Shown here in pieces: positions 1 to 6,176 of a DNA stretch of 64,000 nt. The DNA is taken from the NCBI GenBank assembly GCA_035652435.1, contig DASRDU010000038.1:1-64000 (forward strand), in the 5' to 3' direction. The stretch comes from DASRDU01 sp035652435 (GTDB taxonomy: Bacteria > Acidobacteriota > Blastocatellia > RBC074). The position numbers and the translations under genes were made by a program. Below the pieces are notes generated by a model. It did no database searches. It was not told where the DNA came from and was given only the letters and a program-made list of their open reading frames with translations. Positions within the stretch are counted from its first letter, which is position 1. Every line of letters begins with the position of its first letter.

Positions 1-61
1 ACGCAATCAAGTTTGCGCTGGCGGAATCCGGGAGTCAATCTAAATTGGCAGGCTGAGCCAG

Positions 62-1498
62 ATGGCGGGAACGGCAACGGGATTTCGGAAAACTGTCATG
101 GCATTTTCCTTGTGCGGGTACACAGATTTGAGCGATGCCCAGATAAAAAAGGCTCTGGCAAGTTATCCCTACCCCCACGATGTTTCGATGCCGGAAGGGT
201 CAGACTTTCCAACCCTCGAACAGTTTTTTACACCGCGCCAGTTGGCCCAGTTAGCTTATCTCAAACACCTTATCAGGCAAGTACGTGACAAGGATATTCA
301 AGGGACCCTGATGCTGATGTTCTCCGGCCTGCTGAATAAAATCAATCTGACATACCACGCTTCAGGGGAGAGGTCAGAAGGGAGGGGTGACAGTGGAGTA
401 TTTCGTTATTACCGTTACCGTCTGGCCCCAAGACCTGTTGAGCTTGATATTTTGACCTACTTCGATTCACGGCTAAAAAAGGTCATTGCCGCCAAAAGAG
501 AAATGATGCCGATTATAAACGCTAAGACAATTGACAATGCACAAATTTATAAAGGCACAGCAACAAATCTAAGTAAGATTGAAAGTGAGAGCGTTGATTA
601 CATATACACTGATCCCCCATACGGATCAAAGATTCCATACCTTGACCTTTCCATTATGTGGAACTCTTGGCTGGATCTTCCCGTCACGAAGCAAGACTAC
701 AAACAGGAGGCAATAGAGGGAGGAGAGCAAAATAAAACCAAGGAAGATTATTCTTCACTTTTAGCAGCCTCAATCCAGGAAATGTACCGGGTGCTGAAAT
801 TTAACCGCTGGATGAGTTTTGTCTTCGCCCACAAAGACCCTGCATATTGGCATCTAATTGTAGAAACCGCCGAGAAAGCAGGATTCGAGTACGCCGGAGC
901 AGTGCAGCAGAATAACGGTCAGACAAGCTTTAAGAAGCGGCAAAATCCATTCACAGTAATCTCCGGACAGCTCATCATAAACTTCAAGAAGGTGAAAAAT
1001 CCGAAATCTATTATGAAGGTCACCTTGGGTTCGGACATCAGTGATGTGGTTATGGAGACAATAGAAGCTGTCATTGCTAAAGAAGATGGAGCCACCCTCG
1101 AACAGATAAATGACGAACTCGTGATTAAAGGATTAGAGCTTGGGTTTCTGGACATCCTTAGTAAGGAGTATCAGGACCTGACACCTCTGCTGAGAGAAAA
1201 TTTTGATTTTGACAGGGCAGACGAGAAGTACCACATCAAGAAGAATACAAAGTTCAGGTCGAGAATTGACGTGCGACTGAGGATTAAGTATTACCTGCTT
1301 TCTTATATGCGTCGTATGGCACACCAACGACATAACCCGACTTTTGATGAGATTGTCTGGAACATTATGCCGCTCCTAAAAAATGGAATCACACCGAAGA
1401 ATCAAACAATTCTGAGTGTACTGGAAGAATATGCAGAGCATGTGGGTGAAGATCGTTGGAGATTGAAATCTTCAGGCCAGCAGGAATTATTTATGTGA
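62..1498 (+). CDS. DNA adenine/cytosine-N4 methyltransferase, probably missing its N-terminal part
   Basis: The protein (478 aa) has the amino-methyltransferase catalytic motif DPPYG near residue 185, followed by the YLDLSIMWNSWL block typical of large DNA methylases of the COG1743-like group. The segment FFTPRQLAQL near residue 58 is normally found in the middle of these proteins, after the SAM-binding FxGxG motif. That motif is not visible here. An in-frame stop lies at 41-43, upstream of ATG 62, so the ORF as it stands cannot extend left. It may be a truncated gene or the 3' half of a frameshifted one. The product would methylate DNA in the cytoplasm. No partner restriction enzyme is seen downstream. 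Confidence 0.75.
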   Translation: MAGTATGFRKTVMAFSLCGYTDLSDAQIKKALASYPYPHDVSMPEGSDFPTLEQFFTPRQLAQLAYLKHLIRQVRDKDIQGTLMLMFSGLLNKINLTYHASGERSEGRGDSGVFRYYRYRLAPRPVELDILTYFDSRLKKVIAAKREMMPIINAKTIDNAQIYKGTATNLSKIESESVDYIYTDPPYGSKIPYLDLSIMWNSWLDLPVTKQDYKQEAIEGGEQNKTKEDYSSLLAASIQEMYRVLKFNRWMSFVFAHKDPAYWHLIVETAEKAGFEYAGAVQQNNGQTSFKKRQNPFTVISGQLIINFKKVKNPKSIMKVTLGSDISDVVMETIEAVIAKEDGATLEQINDELVIKGLELGFLDILSKEYQDLTPLLRENFDFDRADEKYHIKKNTKFRSRIDVRLRIKYYLLSYMRRMAHQRHNPTFDEIVWNIMPLLKNGITPKNQTILSVLEEYAEHVGEDRWRLKSSGQQELFM

Positions 1499-1510
1499 GG
1501 TGTTGCATCT

Positions 1511-1747
1511 ATGAGTAATCTTGATGACGCTAGGGAAGGCTTAAAATATATTATGAAGCGGTACGAAGCAACTCTGTGGAGGGAAAACGGAGACAGCGCA
1601 TATGTCATTTCAGTCCCTTATGGGACAAAGAAGGTAAAGTATCGAGAATATCTGGTGCCTAAGAAGAATGTTGAAGAAGCTGAAAAGGACCTGGAAAATA
1701 ATACTTTGCCTATGAAATGGGTATATCAGCTAATTGTACAGTTATAA
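1511..1747 (+). CDS. Small hypothetical protein
   Basis: This 78-aa basic protein is not recognised. It starts 12 bases after the methyltransferase stop, with a GAGGT ribosome-binding sequence near 1496-1500 that overlaps the end of the previous gene. The two are therefore probably cotranscribed. It has mixed charged and hydrophobic residues, no membrane segment and no cysteine motif. The close spacing suggests a role with the methyltransferase, but nothing in the sequence proves it. Confidence 0.5.
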   Translation: MSNLDDAREGLKYIMKRYEATLWRENGDSAYVISVPYGTKKVKYREYLVPKKNVEEAEKDLENNTLPMKWVYQLIVQL

Positions 1748-1748
1748 A

Positions 1749-1780
1749 AGCCCTCCCGCATTTCTGCAAAGGGCTGTTTT
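1749..1780 (+). terminator. Possible intrinsic terminator or leader hairpin
   Basis: AGCCCT (1749-1754) pairs with AGGGCT (1770-1775) and is followed by GTTTT. The loop is 15 nt and the stem short, so it is weak. It sits directly before the AAGGAG ribosome-binding site of the next gene and could act as an attenuator instead. Confidence 0.35.
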
Positions 1781-1791
1781 AAGGAGAACAA

Positions 1792-2307
1792 ATGGTTGTA
1801 AAAGGTAAACAACAAGATACTGATCTTTGCTGGGCAGGATGTTTGGAATGGCTTTTCTGGTATTACAACATTGTGATGCCTCAGGCAAACATTGTCACTC
1901 AAGTAAAAGGCCGATTTATCAATCAAGGAGCCACCGACACCGAAATTGTCAACGGCTTGAATGGCTTAATACTTGTTGATGGTCAAAGTTACTACCAAGT
2001 TAATTGCAGTTCTTTCGGTGGTTTTTATCACCCTATGCAACTACGTAATGCGTTAGTAAATAACGGTCCGTTCATTGCTGGGCTTAATACAGGTGAGCCA
2101 GGACATGCCGTTGTTCTTTGTGGCTCTTTGTATGATAAAAACCTTCTTTTTCAGGCAGACCTCTTTGATGACCTTAGAGCTGTAACAATCTTTGACCCAG
2201 CCGATGGTGAGTACAAACCAAAAGACTCTTCATTTTATTTGCAAAAAACAGCAGTGGTAATTACATTTGCTGTTAATCAAATAACCGTGCCCTCCGCACG
2301 GTTATGA
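1792..2307 (+). CDS. Papain-like (C39/AvrRpt2-type) cysteine protease
   Basis: The 171-aa protein has the layout of a small papain-fold protease: a possible oxyanion Gln7, the nucleophile Cys13 in the context DLCWAGCLEW, His105 in GEPGHAVVLC and Asp135 in TIFDPADG. The order C-H-D and the spacing fit the papain-like_cys_pept and C39-like families. No signal peptide is seen, so it would act in the cytoplasm or be released by another route. A strong AAGGAG site at 1781-1786 supports the start. The gene ends inside a hairpin shared with the convergent ssDNA-binding gene. Substrate unknown; it looks like element cargo. Confidence 0.65.
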   Translation: MVVKGKQQDTDLCWAGCLEWLFWYYNIVMPQANIVTQVKGRFINQGATDTEIVNGLNGLILVDGQSYYQVNCSSFGGFYHPMQLRNALVNNGPFIAGLNTGEPGHAVVLCGSLYDKNLLFQADLFDDLRAVTIFDPADGEYKPKDSSFYLQKTAVVITFAVNQITVPSARL

Positions 2308-2313
2308 TTTATT
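2281..2313. terminator. Bidirectional terminator between convergent genes
   Basis: ATAACCGTGC (2281-2290) and GCACGGTTAT (2296-2305) form a perfect 10-bp stem with a 5-nt loop. AT-rich tracts follow on both strands. It covers the last codons and stop of the protease gene and separates it from the convergent gene ending at 2309. Confidence 0.7.
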
Positions 2314-2944
2314 GAGGCTGCGCGAACTTCGCCCCGCTGGTTTTTGCTACCGCCCGCCTCAAATCTGAAGCTGGCTTCACGTTATCAAAGGGAGTCTCAC
2401 TCAATCCCTCGAAGGGATCTTCTTCACTCAACGCAGCCTCAACTTCGGCGTGATTGTGCGCTCTCTGGGCAGCAGACACTTCAGGTTGCCCGGCTTTCTC
2501 TCTCAGCTTCTGGACGAATTCAGTAATATCAATCCGCTTCTCGAATTCTGCGAGTTCTTCTGCCGTTAATAGGGTGTTCTGACGGGCCGGGGTGACGGTG
2601 TACTCAGCATCAATGGTCCCCGCGTTCTTTGCGTGAATTGTGATGTCGTACGGCATCGGGACTTCTTCAAAAGCGTATTCGGGATTGAATTGGTAATCTT
2701 CGATGGTCTTGTAAATGGAGTGCGGCATAAAGAACGGCTTTACCACCTTGTCTGCCCGGTCCAGCACCCAGCAGACCCACTTGAAGTTTTTCTTGCCGTT
2801 GTACGTGCTTTCGTACGGGATACACTCAGACAGCAGCCTGAAGGTATTATTCCCGTTCTTCAGTTTCAAGTACTCTCCCTTTCCTAACCCGTACTCTTTT
2901 TCTGCCTGCTCTCGCGCAGAGCTGAAGTTAAATGGCTTGTTCAT
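2309..2944 (-). CDS. Phage T4 gp32-like single-stranded DNA-binding protein
   Basis: The 211-aa protein has the block order of phage gp32-type OB-fold SSBs: LKNGNNTFRLLS near residue 28, KWVCWVLDRAD near 54, KPFFMPHSIYKTIED, then EVPMPYDITIHAKNAG and YTVTPARQNT. The C-terminal tail is acidic and disordered-looking (EEDPFEGLSETPFDN), as expected for SSBs that recruit replication partners. The gp32 zinc-binding cysteines are not evident. AAAGGA precedes the ATG by about 6 bases. The gene follows the 3011-3385 ORF by 66 bases, and that gap holds two interleaved stems that could form a pseudoknot, the device by which T4 gp32 controls its own mRNA. Confidence 0.75.
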   Translation of the reverse strand: MNKPFNFSSAREQAEKEYGLGKGEYLKLKNGNNTFRLLSECIPYESTYNGKKNFKWVCWVLDRADKVVKPFFMPHSIYKTIEDYQFNPEYAFEEVPMPYDITIHAKNAGTIDAEYTVTPARQNTLLTAEELAEFEKRIDITEFVQKLREKAGQPEVSAAQRAHNHAEVEAALSEEDPFEGLSETPFDNVKPASDLRRAVAKTSGAKFAQPQ

Positions 2945-2962
2945 ATGATTCCTTTAGTCGGA

Positions 2963-3010
2963 GGCTCAATTACCGGCATCGCTGGCGACAATTGAGCCGT
3001 CCGGCGATGC
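2963..3010 (-). promoter_or_regulatory. Candidate mRNA pseudoknot in the ssDNA-binding protein leader
   Basis: Reading the minus strand, GCATCGC (3010-3004) pairs with GCGATGC (2982-2976), and GGCTCAATT (2998-2990) pairs with AATTGAGCC (2971-2963). The two stems interleave (a-b-a'-b'), giving H-type pseudoknot topology with linkers of 5, 7 and 4 nt. It lies 19 to 66 bases upstream of the start codon. If the short last linker makes it sterically impossible, the stems are mutually exclusive hairpins instead. Both stems are perfect. Confidence 0.6.
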
Positions 3011-3385
3011 TTAATTAAGTTCATTGATTTTTCTCTTCACCTCCTCGATGTGCTTCTCCATTTCCTGCTCGTAAAAGTGGTTGATTTGCGTCTGGGTAAT
3101 CACCTTGCCTGCCCGCTCACCGTACTCCTTCAGGAAGACTGCGATTACCGCTCGGTATCGGGATGACGGAGACTTCACAACCTTGCCATCCAGAGGGATC
3201 GGCTCGTCCGTGAACTCCTCTTCCTTGATCGGCTGGGGATTGAAGTACAGCCAGCCGAGCTGCTGCTCAAAATTGAATAATGCCGCTTTGGTTTCGCTCG
3301 ACAGCTCCTGCGTGTGGACAGAGAATTTAAGGGTTTTGTCCGCGAGCGTCCTGAACTCAGAAAGAGTCGCAGGGATCTTGATCAT
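3011..3385 (-). CDS. Hypothetical protein upstream of the ssDNA-binding gene
   Basis: The 124-aa protein is not recognised. The start at 3385 is chosen over an upstream one at 3484 because GAGGTGA lies 5-6 bases before it, while the extension would run through the terminator-like hairpin at 3417-3450. The C-terminal 30 residues (EKHIEEVKRKINEL and before) look like an amphipathic helix or short coiled coil. Its place before the gp32-like gene suggests an operon for DNA replication or recombination, by context only. Confidence 0.55.
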   Translation of the reverse strand: MIKIPATLSEFRTLADKTLKFSVHTQELSSETKAALFNFEQQLGWLYFNPQPIKEEEFTDEPIPLDGKVVKSPSSRYRAVIAVFLKEYGERAGKVITQTQINHFYEQEMEKHIEEVKRKINELN

Positions 3386-3416
3386 AATTATCACCTCGCT
3401 TTCTGTTATGGATATG

Positions 3417-3450
3417 AAAACCCCTCTGCCGATTGCGCCGACAGAGGGGG
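3417..3450 (-). terminator. Rho-independent terminator on the minus strand
   Basis: On the minus strand an 8-bp stem CCCCTCTG/CAGAGGGG (3449-3442 with 3428-3421) is followed by TTTT (3420-3417). It lies just upstream of the 3385 start, so it may block read-through into the ssDNA-binding operon or serve as an attenuator. The sequence gatatgaaaa flanks it on both sides as a direct repeat (3411-3420 and again from 3450). Confidence 0.55.
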
Positions 3451-3578
3451 ATATGAAAACAGGATGGTCTCTTGATTGGCGCAATCAATCTTTACTTCAG
3501 TTTAGCAGTTCTAATAGTCCTTGCAAGTCGGGTTGTCCACAGATAAAATCAGTGCCGAGAGGAGAGCCTTTATAAAAG

Positions 3579-4421
3579 ATGTATAAATCTTTGGTTATGA
3601 TGGTGGCTTTGTTAATGACTCCTTTACTTACTTCACAGGATGGTTCTGTGAAACAGAATAGATGTAGCAGAATTTTTGGAGACACTTGCTTGCGCAAAAA
3701 CGCTGCAATACTCCTGACAGAAGTAGAGACTTTATTTGGCAAAAAGGTAGTGTACAGAGAGAATACTAAGTACGATGCTGGGAATAGTACCGTGGAAAGT
3801 GATGGAACACCTGTAATTGAAGTGAATCCTTCTATTCACTCTAGGAATAAATTGCGCCAAGAAGCCATTGTTGTTCACGAATTTTTCCACCTTAAAATGA
3901 AAGCGACTGGATACCCCTATCTTAGTTTTGTGAACACCGAGTTACACCAACAAAACGCAGCATTCTTTCAGGAAATGAATAGTATGGTGTTTTCAGCTAT
4001 TGAGCATATCATCTTTTATCCGCAAATGCGAAAAATGGGTCTAAACCCTAGCGCAGAGATAGAAGAGTATTTTAGAACGCTCGACCGTAATAATGAAACA
4101 ACTGGCCCCCCAAATGATTATCAACGTGCTGTATTATTTATGAGAGCGAAAGTGGAAGTTAGCGACCGTAAATTGCTAGGAGAAATAGAGAAATGGTATA
4201 GCGCAAGAAAATGGAACAAGCCTTTAGCTAAAGGCAATGAACTTGCTCAAATTGTATTGAGTGTTCACCCTAATAAGCCCGATGATGAAGTGGAAGTATT
4301 TGTAAAATGTATGAATGCGCTTATAGGGGAAATAGCTAAGGTTTCTCATACAGGGTGGGAGAAAAGGCAATATGGGAATATGATATTCCGGCTTGGTATT
4401 ATCCGAGTAGATCCAGCCTGA
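3579..4421 (+). CDS. Putative secreted zinc metallopeptidase (HExxH)
   Basis: The 280-aa protein begins with a signal-peptide-like segment (MYKSLVMMVALLMTPLLTS), so it is probably exported. Residues 100-104 read HEFFH, the zinc-binding HExxH motif of metallopeptidases, within a hydrophobic helix (AIVVHEFFHLKM). A later IEH near residue 142 could give the third ligand. The family is not recognised beyond this. The gene is the most AT-rich in the window, which suggests recent cargo. A GAGAGGAGAG sequence lies 13-20 bases upstream of ATG, rather far for a ribosome-binding site. Together with the cysteine protease it gives this element two candidate proteases. Confidence 0.6.
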   Translation: MYKSLVMMVALLMTPLLTSQDGSVKQNRCSRIFGDTCLRKNAAILLTEVETLFGKKVVYRENTKYDAGNSTVESDGTPVIEVNPSIHSRNKLRQEAIVVHEFFHLKMKATGYPYLSFVNTELHQQNAAFFQEMNSMVFSAIEHIIFYPQMRKMGLNPSAEIEEYFRTLDRNNETTGPPNDYQRAVLFMRAKVEVSDRKLLGEIEKWYSARKWNKPLAKGNELAQIVLSVHPNKPDDEVEVFVKCMNALIGEIAKVSHTGWEKRQYGNMIFRLGIIRVDPA

Positions 4422-4436
4422 TTGACAGTCTACTCA

Positions 4437-4593
4437 ATGAAAAAAAATAGAGTTCAGCGAAGGCTGTTACTGCGGCTTATTTAATTCAGAAAAGGGATTT
4501 GCTTGGATAAGTACGACAGACTATCCACTACATAAAATAGAGAAACCAGTGATTATCAAGAAAGCCCAAAAGCACCTGAGAAGAAAACGCTAG
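4437..4593 (+). pseudogene. Small ORF interrupted at an A8 run
   Basis: ATG 4437 is followed by eight A residues (4440-4447). In the ATG frame translation stops after 14 codons, but one frame over, from 4447 to the stop at 4591-4593, 48 codons stay open and read like a protein (FSEGCYCGLFNSEKGF and on to a basic tail). One base fewer in the A run would join ATG to it. This could be a sequencing error, a decayed gene or programmed slippage. No clear ribosome-binding site precedes ATG. Confidence 0.3.
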
Positions 4594-4622
4594 TCAAATG
4601 AATTAACCATAAGGAGGCACTA

Positions 4623-5012
4623 ATGGACGACGATTGGAACGAGGAGGATTTGGATGAGCTAGAGGCTGATTTAACAAGTGAAGGGTTTGAAGAAGTTGAG
4701 GGTGATTTGGAAGACTGGCAGGAGTTTAAGTGTTACCACAATCAGTGTGGGGGCATAGTCCGTAAACTAAAGCCAGGCTTCCTCTGGACTTCAGAACTGG
4801 CAAGGTGTGAAAAGTGTGGGAAAGAGGGAAAGATGGACGCCGAAACCTATACTGGAGATGAGGGACAAGAAGAGGTACTGACAGTAAGGATTATGCGAAT
4901 AAGAGCTATGCGAATGCAGGGTGGAGATTGGAAAGATGTTTCTCATATCCCAGAAGATAGTCTGATTGTTGTGAATTTAGGTGACGAGATTCCGGTTCTC
5001 GGAATCCAGTAA
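4623..5012 (+). CDS. Acidic protein with a zinc ribbon
   Basis: The 129-aa product starts with about 48 strongly acidic residues and then carries a four-cysteine zinc ribbon, CYHNQC near residue 37-42 and CEKC near 62-65. The C-terminal third is a small mixed domain. An AAGGAGG site (4611-4617) at good spacing supports ATG 4623. The family is not recognised. Acidic-plus-zinc-ribbon proteins in mobile elements are often nucleic-acid-binding or DNA mimics, but that is speculation here. Confidence 0.65.
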   Translation: MDDDWNEEDLDELEADLTSEGFEEVEGDLEDWQEFKCYHNQCGGIVRKLKPGFLWTSELARCEKCGKEGKMDAETYTGDEGQEEVLTVRIMRIRAMRMQGGDWKDVSHIPEDSLIVVNLGDEIPVLGIQ

Positions 5013-5034
5013 GGTATAAACATTCACCCCTGCG

Positions 5035-5043
5035 TTATCCACA
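5035..5043 (+). promoter_or_regulatory. Perfect DnaA-box match
   Basis: TTATCCACA matches the DnaA-box consensus exactly and lies in a non-coding stretch. A second close match, TTGTCCACA, lies at 3533-3541. Two boxes 1.5 kb apart are not enough to call an origin; chance occurrence is possible. Confidence 0.3.
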
Positions 5044-5155
5044 GCCATGCCCTGGACAGAATTCCTCAGCGTGGTATCATAACGTTGAAGGTGTCCTTCC
5101 TCATGACAAGGCACCCTGTTCCTCTTTTACATATTCCAAGAGCAATTAGGCAATA

Positions 5156-5210
5156 CTACCTTCCACAATATTCCCGCGTCTCACCCGGAAGGTAGCGCGG
5201 GTTTTTGTTT
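5156..5210 (+). promoter_or_regulatory. Terminator with an overlapping antiterminator arm
   Basis: CCCGCG (5173-5178) and CGCGGG (5196-5201), extended by ACC/GGT across a small bulge, form a hairpin followed by TTTTTGTTT: a good intrinsic terminator. CTACCTTCC (5156-5164) pairs perfectly over 9 bp with GGAAGGTAG (5187-5195), which overlaps the inner part of the terminator arm and abuts CGCGGG. The two structures cannot coexist because no linker is left to span the first stem. This is the layout of a transcriptional attenuator or riboswitch expression platform ahead of the 5371 gene. Confidence 0.55.
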
Positions 5211-5330
5211 ATGAAATTTAGGTGAATTCACGTATTCCTACCGTTAAGTGGAATCGCTTGGGGACCCGACTACCCTTCTATCAGTAAGGACTGAAGCTAA
5301 CAATGCGGGGGCTGATGTTTTATATCAGCC

Positions 5331-5362
5331 AGGGTACATAACAAGGGTATACCAAGGGTATA
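5331..5362 (+). repeat. Three AGGGTATA-type direct repeats, possible operator
   Basis: AGGGTACA (5331-5338), AGGGTATA (5344-5351) and AGGGTATA (5355-5362) start 13 and 11 bases apart, about one helical turn each, and end 8 bases before ATG 5371. The next gene encodes a ribbon-helix-helix-like protein, a class that commonly binds such repeats at its own promoter. The GTGAATTCAC palindrome at 5222-5231 lies further upstream. Confidence 0.45.
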
Positions 5363-5370
5363 ACAATGAC

Positions 5371-5550
5371 ATGTCAAAAAACACCCGCCGAATACAAGCC
5401 TATCCCAACAGAACTATTACTGCGCCCGATGAGGTGTGGGACAAGTTCAAGCAGCACAAGGAAACCTACGGCGGTAACTGGACTCAATTTATCAAGTACC
5501 TTAATGAACTAATCAAAAAAGACAATGGCACTCAAAAACTACACAAGTGA
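5371..5550 (+). CDS. Small ribbon-helix-helix-like DNA-binding protein
   Basis: This 59-aa protein has a basic N-terminus, a strand-like RTITAPDEVW and two predicted helices ending in NELIKKD, the layout of Arc/MetJ-type ribbon-helix-helix proteins. The start at 5371 is preferred over one at 5248, because the longer N-terminus is low-complexity and covers the direct repeats. No strong ribosome-binding site is seen except the GGG-rich repeats themselves. It overlaps the next gene by 26 bases, so the two are cotranscribed. A role as an autoregulator is inferred. Confidence 0.5.
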   Translation: MSKNTRRIQAYPNRTITAPDEVWDKFKQHKETYGGNWTQFIKYLNELIKKDNGTQKLHK

Positions 5551-5965
5551 GGGGCGGGGCACCTTTGACAAAATACAAAAAGTTCTCGCCAGCCACGGAG
5601 CAAATAAGATTATGTATGACTACGGCCCTGACGGTCAGTTAACTGCCATAACCTTCGGGCTGGAAATAAACGGGCAACCAATGGGGTTCCGTCTCCCTGC
5701 GCTTGTTGAAAACGTCGTACAGATTATGTACGGAGGAGAAGACAGATACGGCAGGCAGAAGAAGATTACGCCAGCACACCGCGAGCAGGCATATAAGACT
5801 GCTTGGGCGAATATCAGGGACTGGATTGATGCACAGATGGCACTCATTGACACCCAGCAAGTAAAGCTGGAACAGGTATTCCTGCCTTACCTGATTTTGA
5901 AGAATAACGAGACGCTGTTCGAGCAATTAGAACGTAAGCAGTTTGCATTACCATCAGGAGACTAA
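5525..5965 (+). CDS. Conserved phage-type protein of unknown function
   Basis: The 146-aa protein resembles a hypothetical family often met in prophages and integrative elements: start MALKNYTSE, then a segment like KIMYDYGPDGQLTAITFGLE, FRLPALVENV, AYKTAWANIRDWIDAQMAL and VFLPYLI. No catalytic motif is apparent. It is cytoplasmic by sequence. It begins inside the upstream gene, which implies translational coupling. The helical C-terminal half could mediate oligomer formation, which is a guess. Confidence 0.6.
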   Translation: MALKNYTSEGRGTFDKIQKVLASHGANKIMYDYGPDGQLTAITFGLEINGQPMGFRLPALVENVVQIMYGGEDRYGRQKKITPAHREQAYKTAWANIRDWIDAQMALIDTQQVKLEQVFLPYLILKNNETLFEQLERKQFALPSGD

Positions 5966-5994
5966 CCTTTATCAGGGGGGAGAAAGGAAATTGA

Positions 5995-6078
5995 ATGAGC
6001 GACTTCAACCAATCCCTGCTTCTCTTTTTACTGGCTTACATTGCTGGTGTTCTGACATATATGAAAAACAAGCCGTAA
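5995..6078 (+). CDS. 27-aa single-span membrane protein
   Basis: ATG 5995 opens a 27-codon frame: MSDFNQS, a hydrophobic stretch LLLFLLAYIAGVLTYM, then KNKP and stop. The purine-rich GGGGGGAGAAAGGAAA (5975-5990) just upstream is a plausible ribosome-binding site. Small one-helix proteins are common in phages (holin-like, anti-holin or regulatory), but this one is not recognised. Confidence 0.45.
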   Translation: MSDFNQSLLLFLLAYIAGVLTYMKNKP

Positions 6079-6176
6079 AACCCGCCTATACGAGTGAAAG
6101 CCTCCTGAATTCGGATGTGACCGCTACTCGCGGCTCACGGTCAATTCATAATCAATATTGGTACCGCAAATCGCAA

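Noticed and set aside
5156..5201. True H-type pseudoknot
   Set aside because: No linker remains between the two 3' arms to span the 9-bp first stem, so competing hairpins are more likely than a pseudoknot.
5331..5362. Possible CRISPR array
   Set aside because: The repeats are only 8 bases long with 3-5 bases between them, and no spacers or cas genes exist in the window.
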